Shown piece after piece: positions 1 to 8,234 of a stretch of 53,047 nt of DNA. A program made the position numbers and the translations under genes. Numbering within the stretch: position 1 is the stretch's first letter; each line of letters begins with the position of its first letter. This stretch comes from Candidatus Galligastranaerophilus faecipullorum. Its GTDB lineage: Bacteria; Cyanobacteriota; Vampirovibrionia; Gastranaerophilales; Gastranaerophilaceae. The stretch is taken from positions 1-53,047 of the forward strand of contig DVFS01000056.1 of the NCBI GenBank assembly GCA_018713115.1. The letters run 5' to 3'. The notes under the pieces were generated by a model. It was not told the DNA's origin, did not search any database, and was given only the letters and a program-made list of their open reading frames with translations.

Positions 1-81
1 AATTTGTAACATTTTTTCTCTAAAAAGGCACATTATTTGAGTCCGCGGAGTTTATTAATATATGGAAGTGGAGTATAGAAT

Positions 82-855
82 ATGAGTTATCCTCTAAATT
101 ATCAACAGCAATATATGCCTCAGGCAGTCCCGACTGCTACATGCGGTGCTGTTTCAATAAACATTATGAATCCGACCGTAGGCACTACAAACCCCATGTG
201 CCAGCCCTACCAAAACGGCATTTACCAGTATCCTCAAGCAAGTTACTATTCTGCCCAGCCGGCTCAAATGCAGTATCCTATGAATTACAACAATAATGTT
301 AATAATAATTCTCTAAACGCAGTCGGCGATTCTCAGTCTGCGGCTCAAACACCTGCTCCGCCTGCACCTGCTGCATCGGATGAAACAAAAAATGAAACTA
401 AAAAAGAGGATGAACTGAAGGAAAAAATCCCTCTTACCGATGATTATATAAAGTCACTGGAAAATTATTTAAATTCACAAGATTCAAAAGTGCGTTTGAT
501 GGGCGCAAAGGATGTCCTTGAAAGATTTAAGGAAGATCCTGCAAGAAAAAATGACGCCGCACTTACGGCACTTTTAAATAAAATTTTACAAGACCCCACG
601 GCTGCCGTAAGATTCCTGGGCTTAACCACGCTCGAAGCTGGCTATGCTACGGGTAACGAGCAAACAGTTCAAATACTGAAAGCAATTCAAGCCGACGGTC
701 AAAAAGAATACGGTGAAGATTCACTGTTAGCCTCACAAATCCTGCTTAACATGAGCGCAGGGGACAAAGTTAAATTTAAACCCGAAGGTGCTGCAGCCGA
801 AGAATTAGCTGCACGCGACAGTAAAAATGAAGAAAAAACTAAGGAGGCGGCATAA
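82..855 (+). CDS. Gln/Tyr/Pro-rich N-terminus plus helical (HEAT-like) repeat protein
   Basis: The 257-residue product is not a recognised family. Residues 1-75 are rich in Gln, Tyr, Pro and Asn, with a motif CGAVSINIMNP at about 21-31. Residues 76-115 are an Ala/Pro then Lys/Glu linker. Residues 118-230 look like alpha-helical HEAT/ARM-type repeats (SKVRLMGAKDVLERF, AAVRFLGLTTLEAG). There is no signal peptide or membrane segment. GGAG at 70-73, 8 nt before the ATG, supports the start. It overlaps the next gene by 1 nt (TAATG), so the two are translationally coupled. The gene at 1445 has the same plan and the same AVSINI motif, so the two are probably paralogues. A scaffold or protein-binding role is only inference. 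Confidence 0.75.
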   Translation: MSYPLNYQQQYMPQAVPTATCGAVSINIMNPTVGTTNPMCQPYQNGIYQYPQASYYSAQPAQMQYPMNYNNNVNNNSLNAVGDSQSAAQTPAPPAPAASDETKNETKKEDELKEKIPLTDDYIKSLENYLNSQDSKVRLMGAKDVLERFKEDPARKNDAALTALLNKILQDPTAAVRFLGLTTLEAGYATGNEQTVQILKAIQADGQKEYGEDSLLASQILLNMSAGDKVKFKPEGAAAEELAARDSKNEEKTKEAA

Positions 856-1301
856 TGGCTCTATTAAACGTAGCTTCAAAAGCAGCGGCGCTTATGGCCA
901 CAGGTGCTTCTTTGTATGATATTCATTCTCTCGGCAAAAGAGAGGCAAATATCAAACGGGAAAGCAATTATGCCGATGATTTTATTGCACAAAATATAGG
1001 TGCTTCAAAACTAAATTATCCCGGTGCAAAACACAATGCCATGAAACAATGGATTATGGATTTTCAATATCCTCTCCAATTGTCGGAGGTATGGAATACT
1101 GTTTCGGGGTATGTTACAGGAGCATTTAAGGGTATATGCTATAATGCTGCCACACTCGGCTTCTCCGCTCTGGCATTTTTTGCCAAGAAAGACGGCATGA
1201 AGAAATTCGGTGTGATAGGTCTTGGCTTATCTGTAGCATGGGATTTCATCAAAAACAGTACAAACCTGTTTGAAAAAACAGACTACCTTAGAAAGAAGTA
1301 A
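855..1301 (+). CDS. Small putative membrane protein, unknown function
   Basis: The 148-residue protein is unrecognised. Two hydrophobic stretches, about 97-112 (NAATLGFSALAFFA) and 117-133 (FGVIGLGLSVAWDFI), could form a membrane hairpin near the C-terminus. The N-terminal 60 residues are amphipathic and Lys/Asn-rich. It starts inside the stop codon of the upstream gene, with a strong AAGGAGG at 841-847, and sits between two related helical-repeat proteins. An association with them is plausible from coupling alone. The following 143 bp up to the next gene are AT-rich, and I see nothing in them beyond a probable promoter. Confidence 0.65.
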   Translation: MALLNVASKAAALMATGASLYDIHSLGKREANIKRESNYADDFIAQNIGASKLNYPGAKHNAMKQWIMDFQYPLQLSEVWNTVSGYVTGAFKGICYNAATLGFSALAFFAKKDGMKKFGVIGLGLSVAWDFIKNSTNLFEKTDYLRKK

Positions 1302-1444
1302 CGTCATAAACCCGTGCAGCGCAACGTAATTTGTGAAATGTTAAGAAAACTTAATAAAATTAAAAAAAATAGCAATTTATTTTAATTACAAGATTTATTA
1401 CAACTGTTAAAAAGCAAATCAATCTGACATAAAAGGAGATTTAT

Positions 1445-2551
1445 ATGATACAACCGCAGTATTCACAACCGATGTATTCACAGGCACCCAGTGCAGTCAG
1501 CATTAATATTTACGAACCTAAAAGCTATGGTTCTGCACAGCCTCAAAGTGTACCTTACGGCTATACAAACCAGCTTTATGCAATGCCTGAAACATCCGCC
1601 TGGGCTCCCCAAACACAGAGTGGTGTACAGTCTCCTTATCAACAATATGCTGCAAACCCTATAGTTCCGCAGTATGCTCCGGTGGCTCCCGTTGCGCCCC
1701 AGCCCATGCCTGAAAGCACTATAGATACGCAGACACAACAGGCTCAAACTACGGAGCAGACACAGGCGCAAACTCAAATGCCGGAAGTCCAACAGGGGGA
1801 GCAAGCTCCAAAAGTTGACACAGACGCATTACTTGCTGATTTAAAAAGCACCGATTACAACACTCAGGCAGAAGCAATAACATCCATTGCAAACTTTACA
1901 CAGGCAACACCCGATATTGCCCTTCAAGTTGCAACAGACCCCGTCAAACAGTCGTTGGTAGATATAATTAACTCCGACACAAGCGCACTTCCGGATGCAA
2001 CCCCTGAGCAAAAAGCGCTTGCCGAAAAACAAAACAAGGGTGAAAAATTAACCCCCGAAGAACAAGCTCAGCTTGACCAGCTTTCACCCAAAGTAGCGGC
2101 AAATAAAAACAAAATCTTTGCTCTGTTCACCTTGGCAATGGTGCAAAAGCTCTCCAGAGATAATGAAGCACAATACTCTCAATTCCAGACTGAACAAGGC
2201 AAACAGGCTCCCGCGCAATTGGCGCTTAAAGACTTAATGGGTTACAACGAAATAGTTAATACAATTCAAAATGAACCCAACAAAGAACTCAAAATAGCTG
2301 CAATTCAAGCTCTACAATACATTGCAAAACCCGAAGAAAAAGCAGAAGTGGAACAGGTTCTCCAATCTTCTCTGAATGATCAGGACGCAGATATAAAACA
2401 AACCGCTCAGGAAGCGCTTGCTAAATTAGGCGATGTTTCTCAACAACCGGCTCCCGCAGCTCCTCAAGATGCAGCTGCTCCCGAAGCAAATGCACAGGCT
2501 CCTGCGGAAGGACAACAGCCGGCTGAGCAAGCGGAACAAAAAACAGCTTAA
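1445..2551 (+). CDS. Gln/Pro-rich N-terminus plus HEAT-like repeat protein, paralogue of the first gene
   Basis: The 368-residue product repeats the plan of the gene at 82. A Gln/Tyr/Pro-rich N-terminus (1-125) contains SAVSINIYEPKSYG at 16-29 and Gln/Thr runs. It is followed by a helical-repeat region (about 126-330; LKIAAIQALQYIAKPEEKAEVE and DADIKQTAQEALAKLG resemble HEAT repeats) and an Ala/Pro/Gln-rich tail (330-368). There is no signal peptide. AGGAG at 1434-1438 supports the start. A strong intrinsic terminator follows. The conserved AVSINI core in otherwise low-complexity tails suggests a short binding or targeting motif, which is inference. Function unknown. Confidence 0.75.
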   Translation: MIQPQYSQPMYSQAPSAVSINIYEPKSYGSAQPQSVPYGYTNQLYAMPETSAWAPQTQSGVQSPYQQYAANPIVPQYAPVAPVAPQPMPESTIDTQTQQAQTTEQTQAQTQMPEVQQGEQAPKVDTDALLADLKSTDYNTQAEAITSIANFTQATPDIALQVATDPVKQSLVDIINSDTSALPDATPEQKALAEKQNKGEKLTPEEQAQLDQLSPKVAANKNKIFALFTLAMVQKLSRDNEAQYSQFQTEQGKQAPAQLALKDLMGYNEIVNTIQNEPNKELKIAAIQALQYIAKPEEKAEVEQVLQSSLNDQDADIKQTAQEALAKLGDVSQQPAPAAPQDAAAPEANAQAPAEGQQPAEQAEQKTA

Positions 2552-2592
2552 TTGAATAAGCACAAAACATCTTTAAGCTATTGAAAAAAACT

Positions 2593-2620
2593 AAACCCGA
2601 ACTGTTCTGGTTCGGGTTTT
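2593..2620 (+). terminator. Intrinsic terminator
   Basis: A perfect 10-bp stem (AAACCCGAAC at 2593-2602 with GTTCGGGTTT at 2610-2619) encloses a 7-nt loop and ends in a T run. It closes the three-gene unit at the start of the window. Confidence 0.85.
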
Positions 2621-2644
2621 CATTTATTAATATATATTAATTTT

Positions 2645-2673
2645 TTGATAAAATTTTCATACTGTTGTTAAAT
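2645..2673 (+). promoter_or_regulatory. Sigma-70-type promoter, probably leaderless
   Basis: TTGATA at 2645-2650, a 17-nt spacer and TTAAAT at 2668-2673. The -10 ends 6 nt before the ATG at 2680, so transcription should begin at or next to the start codon. No Shine-Dalgarno is present. Confidence 0.5.
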
Positions 2674-2679
2674 TGTACT

Positions 2680-2997
2680 ATGAGTAAAATAACCAGGTTT
2701 GACCCTAATAGTAACAATAAAAAAGTAGCACAGCTGAAAGCATATCTGGGATTTGAGTATATTAAACTTAAAAAAGACGTTAACGGTCTGGAGTTTAATT
2801 TTGAACATTTGTCCGAATATGCTAAAGGCGTAAGATATATTATATCTGTTGCAAGAAAAACAGACGGCACCACATCTGTCTATAATTTTTTTGTAGAAGG
2901 CGTAAAGCTAAATATATTTTTTGATGCATATTTTAATGGTAAAATTGAAGGCGAGATAATAGATATAGACAAGTTGAAACCGGAAAATCTTGCATGA
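2680..2997 (+). CDS. Small conserved-looking protein upstream of radical SAM gene
   Basis: The 105-residue basic protein is unrecognised. It is predicted alpha/beta, with no signal peptide or membrane helix. I chose the ATG at 2680 (MSKITRF) over an in-frame ATG at 2665 because the -10 element (2668-2673) lies between them. It overlaps the radical SAM gene by 4 nt (ATGA), so the two are co-translated. A role as partner or substrate of that enzyme is possible but only inferred from the coupling. Confidence 0.55.
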   Translation: MSKITRFDPNSNNKKVAQLKAYLGFEYIKLKKDVNGLEFNFEHLSEYAKGVRYIISVARKTDGTTSVYNFFVEGVKLNIFFDAYFNGKIEGEIIDIDKLKPENLA

Positions 2998-4772
2998 AAT
3001 CTCAAGAATTTTTAGATGAATACGCGCAGATTCTACATTCCTGCGAACGACCCTCAAGATATATCGGCGGGGAGTTTTTGAGTGTAAATAAAGATTTTTG
3101 CAGTGCGCAGGCAAGAGTTGCCTTTGTGTTTCCCGATAAATATGAAATAGGGATAAGTAATTTCGGACATAAGATTTTATATCACATAGTAAATTCAAAC
3201 GAAAAATATATGGCTGACAGAGCCTATGCGCCCGATAAAGATTTTTTGGAACTTGTCAAAAAAGAAGGTAAAGTCCTCTACGCACTTGAATCTAAAGTGT
3301 CGCTGCGGGAGTTTGATTTTCTCGGGTTTGCACTCCAGTATGAAATGTCCTATACAACCCTTTTAAAGCTTCTTGAATGCTCGGGAGTTCCTGTATTAAA
3401 TGATGACAGGGGTGATTGCGACCCGATAATTTTTGCGGGAGGTCCGTGTGCTTACAACCCTCTTCCGCTTTGCAAATTTGTTGATTTGTTTTTGATAGGC
3501 GATGGCGAAGAAGTTACGCTTGAGATACTTGATAAATATTTAACACTGAAAGACCTGCCAAGGGATGTTGTTTTAAAAGAACTCTCGAAGATAAACGGTG
3601 TTTTTTGCCCGAAATATCCCCAAAAAACCGTCAAAAGAATTTTTATTCCCGACAAAAAGTCGCACCCGACAAAATCGCCCGTTTCACATTTTGTAAGTGT
3701 GCATGACAGGGCAACTGTTGAAATTCGCCGCGGCTGCGGCAGGCTGTGCCGTTTTTGCCAGAGCGCACATACAAACTTGCCCGTAAGAGAGAGAAATAAA
3801 GAAGACATCATCTCTCTTGCCTGCGATTATGTTAAGAATACAGGCTATGACGAATACTCGCTGCTTTCGCTCTCTTCAAACGATCATACTTCAATTGAAG
3901 AGATTATTGAAAGATTAAACAAACACTTTGAAGGCTCGGGGGTTAATGTTTCACTGCCCAGCCAGAGGGCGGATAAGTTTTCTCTAAAACTTGCGCGGCT
4001 TATGCAGGCACAGAAAAAAACAACCGTTACAATAGCGCCTGAAGCAGGAAGCCAGCGCATGAGAGATATTATAAATAAAAACCTCAGCGAAGAACAGATT
4101 TTAAATGCCGTTCTCTCATGTGTTGAATGCGGCTGGGATAAGATTAAATTCTACTTTATAATAGGTTTGCCTTTTGAAGAGGACAGCGATGTTCTTGCAA
4201 TTGCCGATTTAATTAAAGCAATAAATGCTAAATGCATAGAAAGAGGACTCAGAATTCCTTTAATTACCTGTTCGATATCTGTCTTTGTGCCAAAACCACA
4301 CACGCCTTTTGGCTGGCATGGACAGGACAGATTAAGTGAAATTGAGCGCAAAAAAGCCCTCTTGCTTTCAAGAAAGCCCGAAATAAAAAATGCAAGACTG
4401 AATTTCCACTCCCCGCGGGTGTCTCAGCTTGAAGCTTTCTTGACCCGCGGCGGCAGAGAGGTTTCGGAGTTTATTTACCGGCTTTATAAAAACGGTTCCT
4501 ACCTTGACTCATGGGAAGAGAATATTGATTTTGATATGTATTACAAAACGGCTGAGTCGCTTGGTATTAATATTGAAAACGAAGCCGCAAAAACTTACGA
4601 CACAAGCGAGGATATGCCCTGGGATATTATTGACACGGGGCTTGATAAAAAGTGGCTTATAAACGAGTACAAACGCGCAAAAGAAGCAAAAACCACAATA
4701 CCCTGTGAGAGCAAATGTTCAAACTGCGGAGTGTGCAAGAACCTGAAAGTACATAAGGTATTTGATAAGTAA
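2994..4772 (+). CDS. Radical SAM protein with N-terminal B12-binding-like region (TIGR03960-like)
   Basis: The 592-residue protein has an N-terminal Rossmann-like region (about 35-220) resembling the cobalamin-binding-like domain of this family (PDKYEIGISNFGHKIL; IFAGGPCAYNPLP; LIGDGEE). The radical SAM core starts at RRGCGRLCRFC, with cluster cysteines C248, C252 and C255, followed by TIAPEAGSQRMRD and IIGLPFEEDSD. A Cys-rich tail (CESKCSNCGVCKNL) could bind zinc or a cluster. The family is uncharacterised and often fused or adjacent to a DUF2344 'radical SAM-linked' domain, which is absent here. No classical DxHxxG B12 motif is evident, so cobalamin binding is uncertain. It overlaps the small upstream gene and converges with the response regulator 1 nt away. 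Confidence 0.75.
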   Translation: MKSQEFLDEYAQILHSCERPSRYIGGEFLSVNKDFCSAQARVAFVFPDKYEIGISNFGHKILYHIVNSNEKYMADRAYAPDKDFLELVKKEGKVLYALESKVSLREFDFLGFALQYEMSYTTLLKLLECSGVPVLNDDRGDCDPIIFAGGPCAYNPLPLCKFVDLFLIGDGEEVTLEILDKYLTLKDLPRDVVLKELSKINGVFCPKYPQKTVKRIFIPDKKSHPTKSPVSHFVSVHDRATVEIRRGCGRLCRFCQSAHTNLPVRERNKEDIISLACDYVKNTGYDEYSLLSLSSNDHTSIEEIIERLNKHFEGSGVNVSLPSQRADKFSLKLARLMQAQKKTTVTIAPEAGSQRMRDIINKNLSEEQILNAVLSCVECGWDKIKFYFIIGLPFEEDSDVLAIADLIKAINAKCIERGLRIPLITCSISVFVPKPHTPFGWHGQDRLSEIERKKALLLSRKPEIKNARLNFHSPRVSQLEAFLTRGGREVSEFIYRLYKNGSYLDSWEENIDFDMYYKTAESLGINIENEAAKTYDTSEDMPWDIIDTGLDKKWLINEYKRAKEAKTTIPCESKCSNCGVCKNLKVHKVFDK

Positions 4773-4773
4773 T

Positions 4774-5133
4774 TTATTTTGCGAGTTTTTCTACCGCTGC
4801 AAGAAAATTCATAATATCTATGGGTTTTGTTATGTAGTTTTCGCATCCCAGCATTTTTGCGGTTTGTTTGTCTTTATCCATTGCAAAGGCAGACACGATA
4901 ATGGTTTTCGGGTATTTAATATTTTCGTCTTTTAATTTTTTTAAGAGTGAAAAGCCGTCAAGCACGGGCAGTTGTATATCAAGTATCATAAGGTCATATG
5001 CTGATGATTTTATTTTTTCATACGCTTCTTTGCCGTCGTAAGTTTTTGTAACATCATAGTTTTTTGCCTCCAGTATGTCGGTAAAAAGTTTCATATTGAC
5101 GGGGCTATCTTCAACTATAAGGATTTTTTTCAT
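4774..5133 (-). CDS. Single-domain response regulator (CheY/DivK-like)
   Basis: The 119-residue stand-alone receiver domain has the acidic pocket E8/D9, phospho-acceptor D52 (LMILDIQLP), switch residue S81 and the conserved K103 (YITKPID). There is no output domain, so it must act through protein contacts. Its start overlaps the stop of the histidine kinase gene by 4 nt, making the kinase its obvious phosphodonor. It is the last gene of the minus-strand regulator/kinase/receiver unit. Confidence 0.9.
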   Translation of the reverse strand: MKKILIVEDSPVNMKLFTDILEAKNYDVTKTYDGKEAYEKIKSSAYDLMILDIQLPVLDGFSLLKKLKDENIKYPKTIIVSAFAMDKDKQTAKMLGCENYITKPIDIMNFLAAVEKLAK

Positions 5134-6356
5134 ACTATCGCTCCTTTGAGCAGCACCTTAAATGTTGTACCTTTATTAACCGTACTTTCAAGTGTGATTT
5201 TGCCCTTGTGCAGTTTGACAAGTTCTTTTGTAATAGTAAGTCCCAGCCCTGTCGAACTCTGGCTTTTTGTGTAGATGTTGTTCAGGTGGACAAATTTTGT
5301 AAAAATCTTGTTGTGGTACTTTTTATCAATGCCGATACCCGTATCCTCCACTTCCAGAATAAAATCGCGCCCTTCACGCGATATTCTGATTTCAATTTTA
5401 CCTTTTTCGGGTGTAAATTTAATTGCATTGCTTAAAAGGTTATATAGTATCTGCTGCAGTTTTTGGTAGTCCGCTTTTATATTTTTTTTGCATTTATTTA
5501 TAAATTTCACATTTATGGACTTTTGTTCAAAAAGGGGCGTAAGCACATTAATTGCCTCCTGGATGGCGACGCCCGGGTCAAGTTCGCACGGCGAAATTTT
5601 CATAGCCTTGGATTCAATCTTTGACAGATCTAAAATCTCATTTATCATCCCTAAAAGGTGCAGCCCCGAGATTTGTATGTCTTTTACATATTCTTCCTGT
5701 TTGGTGTTTAAATCGCCGAAAATCTTACACCCCAGCGCCTGAGAAAAGCCAATAATTGCATTGAGCGGTGTTCTGAGTTCATGTGAGATATTAGCCAGAA
5801 ATGCGTTTTTTGTTTTGTCCAGCTCAAGCAGTTTTTTGTGCTGTTTTTCTATAACTTCATATGCGTTGTTCTTCTCAACTATTGCATCCTGTAAGGCCTT
5901 TAGCTGCATTTTAAATACATCGTTAAGTTCAAAATCTTTTATCAGGTAAGAAATCACGCTCACAAGTGCTTCAAAAGAAGCTTCTTCCTCCTTGTTGAAT
6001 TTATTTTCGCGCGCAAGAAAAACAATACCGTACAGCGAACTTCTGATAAGCAGTTTTGACACAAGTACAAAAGACTGCTTTCTGCCGCCTAAAAATATAT
6101 TATTAAATTCAACGGTATTTTTGTCGCACTGAACAATCTTTTCATATAAAGAATTATCTATGCCGTCTTTATTATTGCCCTTTTGTGCCTTGGGGATGAA
6201 ACTGCCCGAATCAATAAAATAGATTCCCGAAAAATCCGACTTTATATTACCTGCAATATTATCAAGCATTTTGGCATAAAAATCGCCCTTACCTGCCTGT
6301 TCGCAGTTAATCATCGAAGAGATAAGGGCTAATGTATCTTTAATATTGTTCTCCAT
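5130..6356 (-). CDS. Cytoplasmic GAF-type sensor histidine kinase
   Basis: The 408-residue kinase has no membrane segment. Residues 1-140 resemble a GAF domain (FSGIYFIDSGSFIPKAQKG; SSLYGIVFLARENKF). A coiled coil spans about 145-182. The HisKA domain carries phospho-acceptor H192 (ISHELRTPLNAIIGFS). The ATPase domain has an N box (N306/N310, NLLSNAIKFTP), a G1 box (DTGIGID, 338-344) and a G2 box (STGLGLTI, 368-375), so it should be active. It is coupled to the downstream receiver gene. It has no Shine-Dalgarno; a TTGCCT-N17-TATAAT promoter ends 6 nt before its ATG, so its mRNA is probably leaderless. The ligand is unknown. Confidence 0.9.
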   Translation of the reverse strand: MENNIKDTLALISSMINCEQAGKGDFYAKMLDNIAGNIKSDFSGIYFIDSGSFIPKAQKGNNKDGIDNSLYEKIVQCDKNTVEFNNIFLGGRKQSFVLVSKLLIRSSLYGIVFLARENKFNKEEEASFEALVSVISYLIKDFELNDVFKMQLKALQDAIVEKNNAYEVIEKQHKKLLELDKTKNAFLANISHELRTPLNAIIGFSQALGCKIFGDLNTKQEEYVKDIQISGLHLLGMINEILDLSKIESKAMKISPCELDPGVAIQEAINVLTPLFEQKSINVKFINKCKKNIKADYQKLQQILYNLLSNAIKFTPEKGKIEIRISREGRDFILEVEDTGIGIDKKYHNKIFTKFVHLNNIYTKSQSSTGLGLTITKELVKLHKGKITLESTVNKGTTFKVLLKGAIV

Positions 6357-6362
6357 TGCCTG

Positions 6363-6391
6363 ATTATATGCATTTTTATAAAATAAGGCAA
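6363..6391 (-). promoter_or_regulatory. Promoter of the histidine kinase gene, probably leaderless
   Basis: On the minus strand TTGCCT (6391-6386), a 17-nt spacer and TATAAT (6368-6363) place the transcription start at the A of the kinase ATG (6356). This promoter lies in the 45-bp gap after the upstream regulator gene. Confidence 0.55.
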
Positions 6392-6401
6392 ATTCTTAAC
6401 A

Positions 6402-6905
6402 CTATTGAATGTTTAATCTGTACCCGCCTTTGACGGCATTTTGCAGAATGTCCTCGTTAATTTTTGTTCTGAGGTTTTTAATGTATTTGTAAACATAGTC
6501 CGTGGGCAGTTCAAGCACGCTTGCAAGGTCTTTTGCATAGACTATCTGATTCTTGTTTTTAATAAAATGCTCTAAAACCGCCTGCTCTCTTTGTGTCAGA
6601 GATTTTTTAAACGTAATGTTAAGACCCGAGAAAAGGTCTTTCTTTTCTTCTTTATTAAGCGCCTTTTCTTGCATATCGACAGCCTTTGAAGCGATTTTTA
6701 AAATCTTTTCCTTTGGCTTTTCGCCGCTTATCTCTGATACTGTGGCGGAAATCTTTTCATTTTTTAAAACTATATCTACAATATCTCTTGTCTGTTTTTC
6801 TTCTTTTAAAGTTTTTCCCAGACGTTTTGCAAATTCCTCTAAAGTGATTTTCTCAAGAGAGCTTCTCCACTGTTTAATCTCTTCCTTACTCAAGTATTCA
6901 CTCAT
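6402..6905 (-). CDS. Putative transcription factor with OmpR-type winged helix, no receiver
   Basis: The 167-residue protein has a charged helical N-terminal region (1-100) with no detectable receiver domain. Its C-terminus (about 103-167) follows the OmpR/PhoB winged-helix pattern (LTQREQAVLEHFI, LASVLELPTDYVYKYIKNLRTKI, VKGGYRLNI). AGGGGA upstream supports the start. It is first in the minus-strand order with the histidine kinase and single-domain receiver. That suggests a split two-component system in which receiver and DNA-binding parts are separate proteins, which is inference. Confidence 0.65.
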   Translation of the reverse strand: MSEYLSKEEIKQWRSSLEKITLEEFAKRLGKTLKEEKQTRDIVDIVLKNEKISATVSEISGEKPKEKILKIASKAVDMQEKALNKEEKKDLFSGLNITFKKSLTQREQAVLEHFIKNKNQIVYAKDLASVLELPTDYVYKYIKNLRTKINEDILQNAVKGGYRLNIQ

Positions 6906-7044
6906 TTAGACTGTTCCCCTTTTATGTGCAATGTATTATCCATTTCCTTTTCTTTATAGCACATTCACTACCTAAAAATCAGCAAATATTTCATAAAGTA
7001 AATTTTTTTTTATAAATTTAAAATTTGTCAAAAAAGCCTTGACA

Positions 7045-7081
7045 ATAAAAAATGAGCCCCGCGATAAAAGCGAAGCTCATT
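7045..7081 (-). terminator. Intrinsic terminator of fba
   Basis: AATGAGC (7051-7057) pairs with GCTCATT (7075-7081), with an inner CGC/GCG pairing. Read on the minus strand it ends in a run of Ts, 26 nt after the aldolase stop codon. Confidence 0.75.
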
Positions 7082-7106
7082 GAAATGTATTTGTAAACAA
7101 AAAAGA

Positions 7107-8066
7107 CTAGTCGTCGGCGTGTCCTGCTGTTCCGAGCACGTCTTTCATTTTGTGAATAACCATTTCTTTTACGGCTGTTCTGCCGGGGCCCATATATTCT
7201 CTGGGGTCGAATTTTTCGGGATGTTCAACAAAGAACTCACGAATAGTCGATGTCATAGCCAATCTCAAGTCTGTATCGATGTTGATTTTGGCAACCCCGT
7301 TTTTAGAAGCATATGCAAGCATTTCTTCGGGAACACCCTGTGCGTCGGGCAGGTTGCCGCCGTATTTGTTGCATTTTGCCACAAATTCTTTAGGAACCGA
7401 TGAAGAACCGTGGAGTACAAGCGGGAAGTCATAACCTGCAACGTCATTTACGGCTTTTTTAATTTCAGCCAGTCTGTCAAAGTCAAGTTTTGCTTCGCCT
7501 TTAAATTTATAAGCGCCGTGAGATGTGCCTATTGCAACTGCAAGCGAGTCGCAGCCGGTTTCTTTAACAAATCTTGCGGCTTCTTCCGGGTCGGTGTATG
7601 TTGAATCTTTAGCGTGAACTTTAACATCGTCTTCTACACCTGCGAGTTTGCCGAGTTCTGCCTCTACCGAAACGCCTCTTGCATGAGCGTACTCAACAAC
7701 CTGTTTTGTAAGAGCAATGTTTTCTTCAAGCGGAAATCTTGAACCGTCTATCATAACCGAAGAAAAACCGCCGTCAATGCAGGATTTACAGATTTCAAAG
7801 TCTGCACCGTGGTCTAAGTGAAGTGCAATCGGAACCGTAGTTGTAGCAAGAGCAGCTTCTACGAGTTTGATTAAGTATGTCTGGTTGGCATATTTTCTTG
7901 CACCGGCAGAAACCTGTAAAATGATAGGCGAGCGGGTTTCTTCCGCAGCTTCCGCTATACCTTGCAGAATTTCCATGTTGTTAACGTTGTAAGCACCGAT
8001 TGCATATTTGCCTGCAAGCGCTTTTTTGAACATTTCGCCTGTTCCAACGAGTTTTCTTTCTGTCAT
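7107..8066 (-). CDS. fba: Class II fructose-1,6-bisphosphate aldolase
   Basis: The 319-residue cytoplasmic enzyme cleaves fructose-1,6-bisphosphate to dihydroxyacetone phosphate and glyceraldehyde-3-phosphate, or runs in reverse. The class II zinc site is visible: D85 and H86 in HLDHGAD, E135/E137 region (SVEAELG), H183 (GTSHGAYKF) and H219 (LHGSSSVP). The NIDTDLR phosphate-binding segment follows. I chose the ATG at 8066 because GAGG lies about 9 nt upstream; the longer frame to 8168 would add 34 residues lying in the promoter region. The gene is transcribed alone and diverges from the coiled-coil gene at 8235. Confidence 0.95.
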   Translation of the reverse strand: MTERKLVGTGEMFKKALAGKYAIGAYNVNNMEILQGIAEAAEETRSPIILQVSAGARKYANQTYLIKLVEAALATTTVPIALHLDHGADFEICKSCIDGGFSSVMIDGSRFPLEENIALTKQVVEYAHARGVSVEAELGKLAGVEDDVKVHAKDSTYTDPEEAARFVKETGCDSLAVAIGTSHGAYKFKGEAKLDFDRLAEIKKAVNDVAGYDFPLVLHGSSSVPKEFVAKCNKYGGNLPDAQGVPEEMLAYASKNGVAKINIDTDLRLAMTSTIREFFVEHPEKFDPREYMGPGRTAVKEMVIHKMKDVLGTAGHADD

Positions 8067-8137
8067 AATGTTTTTCCTCATTAATGTACCGTTATACACC
8101 CACAATCTTATAACAAAACCAATCCGATTACAAGACA

Positions 8138-8175
8138 AACTTAAATGTAACATTTTTGTTACATACACTTAAGTT
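8138..8175. promoter_or_regulatory. Perfect dyad between fba and the coiled-coil gene, candidate operator
   Basis: ATGTAACA (8145-8152), four T residues, TGTTACAT (8157-8164) form a perfect 8+4+8 inverted repeat. An outer pair AACTTAA (8138-8144) and TTAAGTT (8169-8175) extends it. It lies in the divergent promoter region, and spacing and symmetry suit a dimeric regulator. No poly-T tail follows, so a terminator is unlikely. The half-site TGTAACATTTTT also occurs near position 5-16. Confidence 0.45.
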
Positions 8176-8234
8176 ATACACATTTATGCCGATATAACCC
8201 ATATACGTACTTTTATGCGGAAAGGATGAATAAG

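Noticed and set aside
7107-8168. Longer 353-residue version of the aldolase
   Set aside because: The extra 34 residues do not resemble the family, lie over the divergent promoter region, and the GAGG site points to the ATG at 8066.
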